Assembly: GCF_027925445.1 (NCBI RefSeq)
Contig: NZ_AP027149.1
Span: 2,356,001 to 2,420,000 of the forward strand
Source of the DNA: Methylocystis bryophila
GTDB lineage: Bacteria > Pseudomonadota > Alphaproteobacteria > Rhizobiales > Beijerinckiaceae
DNA length: 64,000 nt
Direction of reading: 5' to 3'
In this document: positions 8,094 to 16,358 of the stretch, piece by piece
How the letters are laid out: each line of letters opens with the position of its first letter
How positions within the stretch are numbered: the stretch's first letter is position 1
Position numbers and translations under genes: made by a program
The notes under the pieces: model-generated
What the model was told of the DNA's origin: nothing
The model's input: only the letters and a program-made list of their open reading frames with translations
Database searches by the model: none

Positions 8094-8738
8094 TCAATCA
8101 ACCGCGACCTCGGCGAGACGCGCAAGCGCCGCGGCTTCCCGCTCGACCGCCTTGGCGACGAGCGCTTTCGCCCGCGGCGCGAGAGACAGCGTGAGGGCGG
8201 CCGCATGGCCTCGCGGAGACATTTTGCACAGGGTCTTGCCGAGGATGTCGACGAGTTTGTCATCGTCGTAGCTTTGATACTTCGCCAGGAAGTCGTCGAA
8301 GTAATGCTCGAGGAACACGAGCGCCGCAATGTTCTCCAGCGCCTGGGATTCGGGGTCCTTCTTGAGCCGCTCCTTGCGGATCAACGCGCCGACCCGCTCG
8401 GCGTCCTCTTCGCTCCAGCCCGCGGCGCGCATGATCGCGCCGGCGCGTTCCGCGTGATGCGCCCGGCAGGTCTTGCGCCAATCATTGTAGCCGTGTCGCC
8501 CGTCTGGGAAATCGGCGCGAGGAATCTCCCAGCGGCGGAGATGTTGGGCGCGCGCGGCGATCTGCAAAAGCTCGGAAGCCTCGGGATAGACGCGCGAGAG
8601 CGCCTCGCTCATGCGCCGGGCGTAGAGCTCTTCGAAGCCGATCTCGCCGTTATTCGTCTCGAGTCTGCGCGGATCCTCGGCGTTCGCTGCGTCAATCGCG
8701 GCGAACGTCGCTGCGAGGCGGCTGGTCGAAACGGACAT
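8094..8738 (-). CDS. DUF4202 family protein in the NAD operon
   Basis: A 214-residue soluble protein has a DUF4202-type pattern: an N-terminal FAAIDAANAEDP helix, ELYARRMSEALSRVYPEASE, RAQHLRRWEIPRADFPDGRHGYNDWR, then CRAHHAERAGAIMRAAGW. Scattered conserved His/Asp residues (AQH, CRAHHAE, EHYFDDF) resemble an HD-type metal-dependent hydrolase arrangement, but that is inference. It sits between nadA and nadB on the same strand with a stop/start overlap to nadB, so it is probably co-expressed with NAD synthesis. A substrate in nucleotide or NAD metabolism would fit the context but is not shown by sequence. Confidence 0.85.
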   Translation of the reverse strand: MSVSTSRLAATFAAIDAANAEDPRRLETNNGEIGFEELYARRMSEALSRVYPEASELLQIAARAQHLRRWEIPRADFPDGRHGYNDWRKTCRAHHAERAGAIMRAAGWSEEDAERVGALIRKERLKKDPESQALENIAALVFLEHYFDDFLAKYQSYDDDKLVDILGKTLCKMSPRGHAAALTLSLAPRAKALVAKAVEREAAALARLAEVAVD

Positions 8739-8789
8739 GCGACTCTCCCATCAAGGAGCGGGCGAGAGCGTTCGAAGCGCGGGCCTCGC

Positions 8790-9872
8790 TCAACCGACGT
8801 CGATCATGCGCTGCACACTCGCGCGGGCGCGGTCGGCCAGCGCCGGATCGATCGTCACTTCCTCTCGCATGTAAATGAGACTGTCGAGAATTTTCGGCAG
8901 CGTGATGCGCTTCATATGCGGGCAGAAGTTGCAGGGGCGGATGAATTCGACCCCCGTCGTCTCCGCCGCGACATTGTCCGCCATCGAGCATTCCGTCACC
9001 AGCAAAGCCCGCGTCGGCTTCCTGTTACGGACGTAATCGATCATCGCGGCAGTCGAGCCGGCGAAATCCGAGACCTCGATCACCTCGCGCGGGCATTCCG
9101 GATGCGCCAATATCTTCACGCCCGGATGGTCGGCGCGATAGCTCTCGATCTCTTCCGCGGTGAAGCGCTCGTGCACTTCGCAGGCGCCATGCCAAGCGAT
9201 GATCTTCACGCTTGTCTGCGCCGCCACATTCTGCGCGAGATAGCGGTCCGGGACCATGATAACCTTGTCGACCCCGAGGCTCTCGACGATTTTGACCGCG
9301 TTGGACGAGGTGCAGCAGATGTCGACCTCGGCCTTCACCTCGGCCGAGGTGTTCACATAGGCGACGATCGGAACGCCAGGATACTGCTTGCGCAGCGCGC
9401 GCACGTCGGCGCCGTCGATCGAGGCCGCGAGCGAGCAGCCGGCCTCGGAATCCGGGATGAGCACCGTCTTCGCCGGATTGAGGATTTTCGAGGTCTCCGC
9501 CATGAAATGCACGCCGCCCTGCACAATCACCGCGGCGTCGGAAGCCGCCGCGAGCTTGGCGAGTTGGAGACTGTCGCCGACATAGTCCGCGACGCAGTGA
9601 TAGATCTCGGGCGTCTGATAATTATGGGCGAGGATGACGGCGCCGCGCGCTTTCTTGAGCTCGTTGATCGCCTTGACGTAGGGCGCGTGGAACGGCCACT
9701 CGATGGGCGGCATGACCTTCGCGACGCGCGCATAGAGATGTGCGGTCGCGGCCTCGACCTCGGGCGTCCAATCGAGATTGGGGCGGGGAAGAATGGGGAA
9801 AAGCGGCGCCCCCAAGGCGGCGGGCGGCGCGGGGGTGAGCCCGGCCCTGGTCGTTGTGAGGTTGTAACCCAT
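8790..9872 (-). CDS. nadA: Quinolinate synthase
   Basis: NadA condenses iminoaspartate with dihydroxyacetone phosphate to quinolinate using a 4Fe-4S cluster. The 360-residue length fits the longer NadA type. Recognisable parts are [50 protein letters not shown] followed by EAGCSLA, the CCTSSNAV stretch, [11 protein letters not shown] and the C-terminal [12 protein letters not shown] (each in short form); several of these cysteines bind the cluster. The ATG at 9872 is preceded by GAGGA. It is the first gene of the operon, with a candidate promoter about 150 bases upstream. Confidence 0.95.
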   Translation of the reverse strand: MGYNLTTTRAGLTPAPPAALGAPLFPILPRPNLDWTPEVEAATAHLYARVAKVMPPIEWPFHAPYVKAINELKKARGAVILAHNYQTPEIYHCVADYVGDSLQLAKLAAASDAAVIVQGGVHFMAETSKILNPAKTVLIPDSEAGCSLAASIDGADVRALRKQYPGVPIVAYVNTSAEVKAEVDICCTSSNAVKIVESLGVDKVIMVPDRYLAQNVAAQTSVKIIAWHGACEVHERFTAEEIESYRADHPGVKILAHPECPREVIEVSDFAGSTAAMIDYVRNRKPTRALLVTECSMADNVAAETTGVEFIRPCNFCPHMKRITLPKILDSLIYMREEVTIDPALADRARASVQRMIDVG

Positions 9873-10029
9873 GACGCGTCCTCGACAATTCTCGCCGCCA
9901 GAGGAAGTTGAGCGCGCCGTTTAGGCTCACTTTGAGCATAAGTCGGGCGTGCTCAATACACGGAACTCGCCCTGTTACGGCTTAAGGGTGAGACGCGCGC
10001 CTCGCACGGAAGAGCGAAGGTGGCCAATG

Positions 10030-10056
10030 GTTATACTCGTTAAGAGTATATGTCAA
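10030..10056 (-). promoter_or_regulatory. Candidate nadA promoter with embedded palindromic operator
   Basis: On the minus strand TTGACA (10056-10051) and TATAAC (10035-10030) are separated by 15 bases, short for a vegetative promoter. Most of the spacer and the -10 are covered by an exact dyad, tatactc-gttaa-gagtata (10032-10050). A repressor bound here would block polymerase. In Rhizobiales the nad operon is known to be controlled by NadQ through palindromic sites; that this is a NadQ site is inference. Confidence 0.5.
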
Positions 10057-10100
10057 GCCAAGCGACTGGCTTTCTCGCGGGGATCTGCTCGAGCGAGTGC

Positions 10101-10287
10101 GATCCCTTATCGCGCGAGCGGAACCGCTCGTGCGATAAGGGATCAGTATGAATCACAGGGTTGAAGCGAGTTCGGATCGCGAAAGGCTGCCAACTTTTGC
10201 GCAGTTCGCTCAAGATCACGCTGTGTTCAGGCGGAACCGCCTGAACACAGAAAACGTGAACCGGTTTCTGCTTTTCGCGCTCTAGAG
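10101..10287. repeat. Two adjacent palindromic repeat units
   Basis: Two strong hairpins stand in the gap between nadA and the metalloprotease gene. The first (10101-10144) has 21-base arms beginning gatcccttatcgc, with one mismatch, around aa. The second (10221-10250) has 14-base arms ctgtgttcaggcgg around aa and is followed by aaccggtttctgcttttcgc. The second plus its tail is a member of the family seen at 22238, 51382 and, degenerate, 54120 and 63850. The unit ends inside the 3' end of the metalloprotease gene. Confidence 0.75.
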
Positions 10288-11271
10288 ACGGGCGGCGCGA
10301 GAACGTCGGCTTTCGATTTTCGCCGCGGCTCCTACGACAGTCAGGAAGAATAAGCTCGCCAAGCCCTCGCCGGAGCTGGGAGCGGGCGCCGCGCTGATGA
10401 ACGCGGTCCCACCCACGAGGTCGTAGCCGATCGACTGGAGCATCGTGCTTTCGATGCTGCCGGCGAAAGCCTCTGGCGTATGGCCGGGACAGCCCGCGTA
10501 ATTCTGAATGAGGCATGTGTTGTAGAAATCGCCGTAATCGCCCCGGCCCGTTTGGTTGAAAGCAACGAGAGAGGTCGCGCCGCCGTTGATCGAGTAATAG
10601 GCCGAGCTCGAGCTGTTCGTCGTGTAGCTCGCCGTTCCGGAAGCGGAATAGCGGTAGAGGTCGAGCGAGCCGTAATAATAGCCTTGAAGGCTCGTGCCGA
10701 GCGTCGACCCCGCGCCGCCGCCGCCCAGAATCTCGTCGATTTCATGCTGAATGACGGCCGTGCCGCTGTAAAGGCCGGACGGCGTTTGCCCCGTTCCGAA
10801 ATACATCAGGGAGCTGTTGAGATAGACCGTGCCGCCGGCGCTCACATTGCCGAGACCAAGCGCGTCAACGAGCGAAGACGTCAGGGCGATGGGCGTTTTG
10901 CCCCCCGCGTCATTGCCCTTCGACAAGTTGGTCACGGCTGTCGCCAAAGTCGTATTGCCGGAATGAGAGGAAGAATCGTTCTTGAGCGCCTGAGTGTAAG
11001 AGGCGTAACTCACCGCATAGAGATTTTGGCTGCTCCCGCCCAGACCCGTGCTCGTGAGCTGAAAGTTGATCGTCGCCGTGAAGGCATTGGAATAGAGCGA
11101 TGCGATCGCGTTCGAGGCCGACTGGATTGTCGCTTCGATCTGCGCCGCATTGGCGGCGCTGGTCACGGAGCCGCTGAATGTGTCGACAATGGTGAGCGCT
11201 TGGGCGGGCGCGGCGCCGGTCAAGAGAACAATCAGTAAAACGCTAGACGAAATGCCATGGTAGCGACGCAT
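10282..11271 (-). CDS. Secreted zinc metalloprotease-like protein with C-terminal sorting-type tail
   Basis: This protein of about 329 residues begins with a signal peptide (SSVLLIVLLTGAAPAQA) and is rich in Ser, Thr, Gly, Tyr and Asn, as usual for exported proteins. AVIQHEIDEILGGGG supplies a zinc-site-like HExxxxxxG motif, typical of the NF038122-like secreted metalloprotease group. The C terminus (APAPSSGEGLASLFFLTVVG, then RSRRAAR) has the small-residue motif, single membrane helix and basic end of PEP-CTERM-like sorting signals. The ATG at 11271 has GAGGAG seven bases upstream. It is transcribed away from pal. The fold and sorting route are inferred. Confidence 0.75.
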   Translation of the reverse strand: MRRYHGISSSVLLIVLLTGAAPAQALTIVDTFSGSVTSAANAAQIEATIQSASNAIASLYSNAFTATINFQLTSTGLGGSSQNLYAVSYASYTQALKNDSSSHSGNTTLATAVTNLSKGNDAGGKTPIALTSSLVDALGLGNVSAGGTVYLNSSLMYFGTGQTPSGLYSGTAVIQHEIDEILGGGGAGSTLGTSLQGYYYGSLDLYRYSASGTASYTTNSSSSAYYSINGGATSLVAFNQTGRGDYGDFYNTCLIQNYAGCPGHTPEAFAGSIESTMLQSIGYDLVGGTAFISAAPAPSSGEGLASLFFLTVVGAAAKIESRRSRAARL

Positions 11272-11623
11272 GGGACAACTCCTCGCAATCAATGTTCGCC
11301 GCTCGAAGTAAGCGGCCCCCTAAACAGCCTCGGGTTCTTCGGCGCCTTCACGCCTTTGAGAGGCTAGCTTGGGCTAAGCAATAATGCCTCAAACTGCGTG
11401 AAATGCAAGATCTCGTTCCCGCTGTCTGAACAAATTTTCTTGGGCCGCCCTCTTTCGGCCACGTCGATGGAGTTGGCTCTTAACGGGTCGTTAGCCATTT
11501 CCCCCTCGAATGCGAGGGCGAGGCTTCTCTCCGCACCCCGTCAAGGTTGATGGAACCTTCGCTTAACCCTGTCCGACTAGGAAGGACTAAAGGGGCTGGC
11601 TCGACCCGCGAGGAGTTCGCTTG
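11272..11623. other. Divergent intergenic region
   Basis: These 350 bases between the metalloprotease and pal starts hold only the two ribosome sites (GAGGAG at 11279-11284 and 11609-11614) and presumably two promoters. No convincing promoter hexamers, repeat or small gene stood out. Confidence 0.5.
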
Positions 11624-12139
11624 ATGCAAATCGTCCAAATGCTGCGCGCCGCTGGACTGCTCGTCGCCTTAGGCGCGGCGCTGTCGCTTGGCGCTTGCGC
11701 CAAGAACGCGGCGGAGGAGGACCCGGGGGCTTTCGGCGCGGGGGCCGGCGCCGGACGAGGCGCGGGCGCGCCCGGCAGTCCCCAGGACTTTGCTGCGAAC
11801 GTCGGGGATCGCGTGTTCTTCGAAACCGATTCGACTGAGCTGACCGCGGCCGCCCAATCGACGCTCGACCGCCAGGCCGCGTGGCTGAACCGATATGGGC
11901 GTTACGCCTTCGCCGTAGAGGGCCACGCCGACGAGCGCGGCACGCGCGAGTACAACTTCGCGCTCGGGGCGCAGCGCGCGGAGGCTGTGAAGAACTATCT
12001 CGCTTCGCACGGCGTCGCGGCTTCGCGCATTCGCACAACAAGCTTCGGCAAGGAGCGCCCCGTCGCGGTCTGCGACGACATTTCTTGTTGGTCGCAAAAT
12101 CGGCGCGCCGTGACCGTGCTCAGCGGCGGAAACTCTTGA
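11624..12139 (+). CDS. pal: Peptidoglycan-associated lipoprotein Pal
   Basis: Pal anchors the outer membrane to peptidoglycan and works with TolAQRB in cell-envelope constriction. The protein has a lipoprotein signal with the lipobox LSLGAC (Cys near residue 25), a Gly/Ala-rich linker and a C-terminal OmpA-like domain. That domain carries VFFETDSTELTAAAQSTLDR, VEGHADERGTREYNFALGAQRA and FGKERPVA, which bind diaminopimelate. The ATG at 11624 lies behind GAGGAG; a TTG three bases earlier is also open. The tolB and ybgF genes that usually surround pal are not adjacent in this window. Confidence 0.92.
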   Translation: MQIVQMLRAAGLLVALGAALSLGACAKNAAEEDPGAFGAGAGAGRGAGAPGSPQDFAANVGDRVFFETDSTELTAAAQSTLDRQAAWLNRYGRYAFAVEGHADERGTREYNFALGAQRAEAVKNYLASHGVAASRIRTTSFGKERPVAVCDDISCWSQNRRAVTVLSGGNS

Positions 12140-12190
12140 GATGAATGAATAGGGCGCCGCCCCCAAGCGGCGCCCAGACCGAAGCTTTTC

Positions 12191-12463
12191 TTACCAGCAG
12201 CCGCCATAGCGGTAGGCCGTGGCGTACGTCGGATTGCCGTAGCTATAACCCCCGTAGTACGGGTAGGCCGAGGCGTAACCCAGGCCGTAGCCGAGACCCA
12301 GTCCCAGGCCCAGTCCGCCCCACGGGCCGCCCCAACCCCAACCGGAGCGGTGGCCCCAGCCACCCCAACCCCAGCCTCGTCCTCCCCAATAAGCGGAGGC
12401 CCCGGACACCGACCCCGCGAGGGTGGCGCCGACCAATAGAACGACGGCAAGCTTGCGCAGCAT
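12191..12463 (-). CDS. Small exported Gly/Tyr/Trp-rich protein
   Basis: A 90-residue protein has a signal peptide (LRKLAVVLLVGATLAGSVSGASA) and a mature part almost wholly of Gly, Trp, Tyr, Leu and Ser (WGGRGWGWGGWGHRSGWGWG and GLGLGLGYGLGYAS). It ends with two-tyrosine repeats and GGCW. It resembles the Gly-Trp tails of the proteins at 2193-3747 but lacks their signal motif and histidine cluster, so shared descent is unclear. GGAGG lies about seven bases before the ATG at 12463. Likely periplasmic or surface; function unknown. Confidence 0.7.
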   Translation of the reverse strand: MLRKLAVVLLVGATLAGSVSGASAYWGGRGWGWGGWGHRSGWGWGGPWGGLGLGLGLGYGLGYASAYPYYGGYSYGNPTYATAYRYGGCW

Positions 12464-12709
12464 GATCTCTGCCTCCTGTTTCATCGAGCCCTATCTGGGC
12501 GAGTTTCCACGAAGGCTCGCGCCCAAAGGCCACGGCGGAAGTATCTATTACGGAGATGCGGAGCGGCGAGCTAAGCTGCCCGTTTGATGATCTCGTACAA
12601 ATACGCAGGAAGCTGGCGGTGGTCCTAGAGTGCGAGCTTCAACAGGTGCGAAATCATGGAAAGCCAAAGCGCCGTCTTGCAGTCTCCGATGGAGAAGCCG
12701 GCGATCTCG

Positions 12710-12967
12710 TCAATGCCGTGCGCCGCAGGAGAACTCCCCGTCGCGCACCCGCGCAGGCAGTCGTTCGACGAAGCTCGCGACGCGTTCTTCGCCGTGGGTC
12801 GCGACGAGCTCGCGAAGCGCTGCCCGCAAAGCGGCATGGGCGAAGGCCGCGCTCTCGATCCCCGCAAGAATGGCTTCGGCGTAGGCTTCGGTGACATAGG
12901 CAAGCGCGACGAGCTGTTGCTCGGCGATGGCGTCGTCCAGGGCAGCCGGTGGGCGAGAATGCGTCAT
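12710..12967 (-). CDS. Small helical protein, unknown function
   Basis: An 85-residue acidic, alanine-rich protein without signal peptide reads SRPPAALDDAIAEQQLVALA near its start and ATHGEERVASFVERLPARV near its end. Its composition is that of an all-helical cytoplasmic protein, unlike the arginine-rich shadow frames on the other strand. The family is not recognised. It lies between the Gly/Tyr-rich gene and the TIGR02301-type gene on the same strand. Confidence 0.6.
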   Translation of the reverse strand: MTHSRPPAALDDAIAEQQLVALAYVTEAYAEAILAGIESAAFAHAALRAALRELVATHGEERVASFVERLPARVRDGEFSCGARH

Positions 12968-13046
12968 GCGCCCAAAAATAGCTAAGCGCCTTCGCGTGCG
13001 CGACTCGCGTCTTTCCCAAGGGTTAACGTCGAAGGGTCATTGTTCG

Positions 13047-13622
13047 TCAAGGCGTCGCATAGCGCGTCGCCACGCTGCTCGCGACCTGCTGGGCCTCCTG
13101 GAGATAGCGCGCGATCACGAGCTTCGCGTTGGGCGTGCAGCTATGATAGGTGAGCTCATATCCTGAGAAGCCGCGATTGAAAGCGGCAGTCAGCTTTGCG
13201 CGTCGCGAGCCCGACGGCGTGTCCGCATCGCGCAGCGTCGCGAGTTTCGCGCGCCAGTCGGCGCCGTCGCCGTCGCCGCACAAGTCCCGCAAATAGGAGA
13301 GGCCGCCGAGGATTTCGGCGAGACGCTGCGTCTGTGCGTCATAAGGCGCGGGCGGCGTGTCCGGGCCCGTTTTCGCTTGCTCCCCGGCGGCGGGCGCCGT
13401 CGCGGGTTTCGGCGCCACGAGCTTCGGCTTCTCGATTCGGCGCACGCGCGGGCGGCGCTCGGCTCTTCCCCAATCGCCCCGCTCCGAGCCCCAGGAGCGC
13501 GATGCGCGGCCGCCGCCGAAGCCGCCGAAGAGATCGGAGAAGAAATCCTGCGAAAGCGCCGGAGTCGCGAGCAGCGTCAAAGCCACCGCGAGCGCGCCGG
13601 AACGCGAGAAGGCCCGGATCAT
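13047..13622 (-). CDS. TIGR02301-like exported protein
   Basis: A 191-residue protein has a signal peptide ([16 protein letters not shown]) and a low-complexity Gly/Arg/Pro linker (residues about 28-95). Its C-terminal domain is characteristic of a family found in Rhizobiales: [34 protein letters not shown] and [14 protein letters not shown]. The two cysteines of this domain may pair. The start overlaps the stop of the upstream pdxH by four bases, so the two genes are probably translated together; the role is unknown. Confidence 0.85.
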   Translation of the reverse strand: MIRAFSRSGALAVALTLLATPALSQDFFSDLFGGFGGGRASRSWGSERGDWGRAERRPRVRRIEKPKLVAPKPATAPAAGEQAKTGPDTPPAPYDAQTQRLAEILGGLSYLRDLCGDGDGADWRAKLATLRDADTPSGSRRAKLTAAFNRGFSGYELTYHSCTPNAKLVIARYLQEAQQVASSVATRYATP

Positions 13623-14233
13623 GGGTAAAGGCGCTCCTTTTTCCAGGGCTCGGTCAGTCCCTCGCGGGAGAATCGCAGGCGATCATGCAGCCGGAATGGC
13701 CGATCGATCCAGAATTCCATTGCAAGCGGCCTGATCACATAGCCTTGCCAATAGGGCGGGCGAGGGATCTCGCCGATCGCATATTTCGCCGCGTGAATCG
13801 CGACGGATTTTTCAAGCGCGAAGCGGCTTTCGAGAGGGCGAGATTGCTGGCTCGCCCAGGCGCCGATACGGCTGTCGCGCGGGCGGCTCGCGAAGTAGGC
13901 GTCCGCCGCCGCGTCGCTCATCGATTCGACCGGTCCGCGCAGGCGCACCTGACGCCGCAGCGACTTCCAGTGAAAGAGCGTGGCGGCGCGCATGTTCGAC
14001 GCAAGCTGCATCCCTTTGGCGCTCTCGGCGTTGGTGTAGAAGACGAAGCCGTCTTCGCTCCATTCCTTGAGTAGCACCATGCGCGCGTCGGGCAGACCCT
14101 CCGCGTCGACGGTCGCGAGCGCCATCGCTTCGGGATCGTTGAGCTCCGTGCGTGCGGCCTCGGCAAACCAGTCCCGAAACAGGGAGAATGGCTCCGCGGC
14201 GGCGTCGAGGTCACTCGGCGTTAAGAGATTCAA
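13619..14233 (-). CDS. pdxH: Pyridoxine/pyridoxamine 5'-phosphate oxidase
   Basis: PdxH uses FMN and oxygen to convert pyridoxine or pyridoxamine 5'-phosphate to pyridoxal phosphate. The protein has [51 protein letters not shown] (as ATLFHWKS...), [13 protein letters not shown] and the C-terminal [25 protein letters not shown] and LYP end. The TTG at 14233 gives the normal length of about 204 residues and leaves room for the divergent promoter of the next gene. An ATG at 14335 would add an unlikely arginine-rich leader running into the divergent gene. Confidence 0.92.
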   Translation of the reverse strand: MNLLTPSDLDAAAEPFSLFRDWFAEAARTELNDPEAMALATVDAEGLPDARMVLLKEWSEDGFVFYTNAESAKGMQLASNMRAATLFHWKSLRRQVRLRGPVESMSDAAADAYFASRPRDSRIGAWASQQSRPLESRFALEKSVAIHAAKYAIGEIPRPPYWQGYVIRPLAMEFWIDRPFRLHDRLRFSREGLTEPWKKERLYP

Positions 14234-14285
14234 GCGATGATTCCGTTTAGGACTGCGCCGCGGCTGCGGTCGACGTTTATAGAAG

Positions 14286-14780
14286 GTGGGGCATTTGCGT
14301 CGGTTTGCAGCGAGACATAGCGCCTCCGTGGCCAATCCTCAAACGCCACGCGCGATTTCGCTGCTGGGGCTCGCCTTGGCGAGCGCGCAGCTCGCGGCCT
14401 GCTCGATCGCCATGCCTTCGTCTCCGCACGGTGACGATTTACGCGCGGCCGCGGAGGCGACGGGCTCGATCCGCAAGCCCGCGCCGGAGATCGCTCGCGG
14501 TCTGGAGGCGGAAGACTCGCGACGCGCCAAGGCCGCGCTCGCCACCGCGCTCGACCCGCAGGGCTCAGGAGACCGGGTGGACTGGGACAATCCACAGACC
14601 GGCGCCAAGGGCGTGTTCACGCCGGTCGGCCAGGCCTATCCGAGCGACGGCCGGATCTGCCGCTCCTTCCTCGCCGAGATCGTGACGAGCCACAATGAGG
14701 AGCGCCTGCAGGGCACCGCCTGCCGCGACAAAGCCGCCGAGTGGACGCTGCTCGACGTGAAGCCCTGGAAGAAGGGGTAG
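14286..14780 (+). CDS. RT0821/Lpp0805-type surface lipoprotein
   Basis: This 164-residue protein starts with GTG and has a delayed signal peptide ending in the lipobox LAAC (about residue 39). The C-terminal domain has [44 protein letters not shown] (in parts), typical of the RT0821/Lpp0805 surface-protein group related to 17-kDa antigens. It is transcribed divergently from pdxH. The role is unknown beyond outer-membrane association. Confidence 0.75.
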   Translation: MGHLRRFAARHSASVANPQTPRAISLLGLALASAQLAACSIAMPSSPHGDDLRAAAEATGSIRKPAPEIARGLEAEDSRRAKAALATALDPQGSGDRVDWDNPQTGAKGVFTPVGQAYPSDGRICRSFLAEIVTSHNEERLQGTACRDKAAEWTLLDVKPWKKG

Positions 14781-14870
14781 CAAGGCGCATTGCGCTTTCG
14801 GCCCGCGCGCCCCATCTCCGATTGCAAAAGTCCGTCAGATTTTGCGGATTATGCGGAAAGGGGCAGGCTC

Positions 14871-15740
14871 ATGCGACAAACGCTTGCGATTTTCGGCCCA
14901 ACTGCGCCCCATTGGGTGGGCGATGGATTCTTCGTTGAGACTCTGCTTTCCCCGCAAGAGCAGGGACAGAGCGCCAGCCCCTTTCTGTTGCTCGACTACG
15001 CCGCTCCGAGGCATTTCGCGCCGACGGCGCAACAGCGCGGCGTCGGCGAGCATCCGCATCGCGGCTTCGAGACCGTCACGATCGTCTTTGCGGGCGAGGT
15101 CGCCCACCGCGACTCAACAGGCGCGGGCGGGGTGATTGACGCGGGCGACGTGCAATGGATGACGGCGGGCTCAGGGATTCTCCACGAGGAGTTCCACTCG
15201 CAAGCTTTCGCCAAAAGCGGCGGCGAGATGGAGATGGCGCAGCTTTGGGTCAATCTGCCGGCGAAGGATAAATCGGCGAAACCGCGCTATCAAACCCTCT
15301 CGAAGGCCGAAATTCCGACCGTAGAGCTGCCCGACGGGGCTGGGGTCTTCCGCGTCATTGCCGGCGCCTGCGGGGGCGTGAAGGGGCCGGCGCAAACTTT
15401 CACCGAACTCAGCCTGCTCGACGCGCGGCTCGGCGCCGGCAAGCGCGCAGTCTTCGACGTCCCAGACGGACATACGGTTTCGGTTCTTCTGCGGAAGGGC
15501 GCCGTGGCGCTCGGCGATGAAGCGCGTCTAAGCCCTGGCCAAGTCGCGGTGCTCTCCCGCGAGGGCGGTTCGGTCGCGATCACTGCAGAGCAAAATTCCG
15601 AGCTGCTGCTGCTCTCGGGCAAGCCGATCGGGGAGCCCATCGCGGCCTACGGCCCTTTCGTCATGAACACGGAAGCCGAAATTCGTCAGGCGATTTCGGA
15701 CTTTCGCGCGGGGAGGTTTGGCGCAGGCCTGCCGGCCTGA
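14871..15740 (+). CDS. Pirin family protein
   Basis: A 289-residue bicupin has the pirin pattern: HPHRGFETVTIVFAGEVAHRDS with metal-ligand histidines, GDVQWMTAGSGILHEEFH, LWVNLPAKDK and a C-terminal cupin ending with PFVMNTEAEIRQAISDFRAG. Bacterial pirins bind iron and some act as quercetin dioxygenases or modulate enzyme partners; the activity here cannot be told. The ATG at 14871 is the conserved start, behind a GGGGCAGG stretch. It ends just before a convergent toxin gene. Confidence 0.9.
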   Translation: MRQTLAIFGPTAPHWVGDGFFVETLLSPQEQGQSASPFLLLDYAAPRHFAPTAQQRGVGEHPHRGFETVTIVFAGEVAHRDSTGAGGVIDAGDVQWMTAGSGILHEEFHSQAFAKSGGEMEMAQLWVNLPAKDKSAKPRYQTLSKAEIPTVELPDGAGVFRVIAGACGGVKGPAQTFTELSLLDARLGAGKRAVFDVPDGHTVSVLLRKGAVALGDEARLSPGQVAVLSREGGSVAITAEQNSELLLLSGKPIGEPIAAYGPFVMNTEAEIRQAISDFRAGRFGAGLPA

Positions 15741-15749
15741 CGCGCAGCT

Positions 15750-16061
15750 TCATTTCGAGCGAAGGAGGTTTCGCGTGATCCTGCGTCTGCCTTGGACCAG
15801 ACGCAGGATCATCACAGCGTCGTCGGCGACCATATATTCGTAAATTACAAGGTAGGGCCTTACGACGGCGATGCGCACGTCGTTTCCCAGCGCGGGCCTG
15901 GGGGCTCCGCTCTGAGGGAACTTCAGCAGACGCAAATAGAGCCGGTCGAAAGCCGCCGCATACTCCGACGCGCAGCGCAGCCCCGCTTTTTGCGCGAGGT
16001 CCGAAACAATGAAAGTGGCGTCCGCCTGCGCCGGCTTCGAGAAAATGAGTCGTGTTGTCAC
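15750..16061 (-). CDS. ParE/RelE-type toxin
   Basis: A 103-residue plasmid-stabilisation type toxin carries FSKPAQADATFIVSDLAQKA, LLKFPQSGAPRPALG, then VRIAVVRPYLVIYEYMVADD and the C-terminal ILRLVQGRRRI. In ParE toxins the target is gyrase, in RelE ribosome-bound mRNA; the family split is not decided here. It overlaps its antitoxin by four bases in the usual antitoxin-first order. A damaged relative lies at 38523. Confidence 0.87.
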   Translation of the reverse strand: MTTRLIFSKPAQADATFIVSDLAQKAGLRCASEYAAAFDRLYLRLLKFPQSGAPRPALGNDVRIAVVRPYLVIYEYMVADDAVMILRLVQGRRRITRNLLRSK

Positions 16062-16315
16062 TTCTCGAGCGTCGAGAGCAGCTTCGCAATATGGGCTCTG
16101 TGGTCTTCGAGCGTCACGACCTCGCCGCGTGCGACCGCCTCGCGAGCCTCGTCGACGAGCGGCTTCGCCCAGGCCAGATCGTCCGTCTCGGCGTCGAGCT
16201 CCATGAGTCCGACGTCAATAAGCTGGCGCGCGGCCGCTTCGACCGAGGCGAACCGCCCGCCTTCGACATAGACCTGTAGAGAAGATTCCTGCTCGGGGGT
16301 CAGTCTGATCCGCAT
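16058..16315 (-). CDS. ParD-type antitoxin
   Basis: An 85-residue protein opens with a ribbon-helix-helix-like DNA-binding part (MRIRLTPEQESSLQVYVEGGRFASVEAAARQLID, quoted in parts) and ends with a toxin-binding acidic helix containing LAWAKPLVDEAREAVARG. Such antitoxins neutralise the partner and repress their own promoter. The stop overlaps the toxin start by four bases. The antitoxin at 38257 is clearly homologous (shared E-AARxLID and EWAKPLLDEAR patterns). Confidence 0.87.
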   Translation of the reverse strand: MRIRLTPEQESSLQVYVEGGRFASVEAAARQLIDVGLMELDAETDDLAWAKPLVDEAREAVARGEVVTLEDHRAHIAKLLSTLEK

Positions 16316-16358
16316 GGTTGGATCCTATCACGGTGGAGGCTCTCGACAAGCTCGCGCG

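Noticed and set aside
8067..9911. 614-codon open frame on the plus strand
   Set aside because: It is antisense to nadA and the DUF4202 gene, which have clear family motifs; long antisense frames are expected at this GC content.
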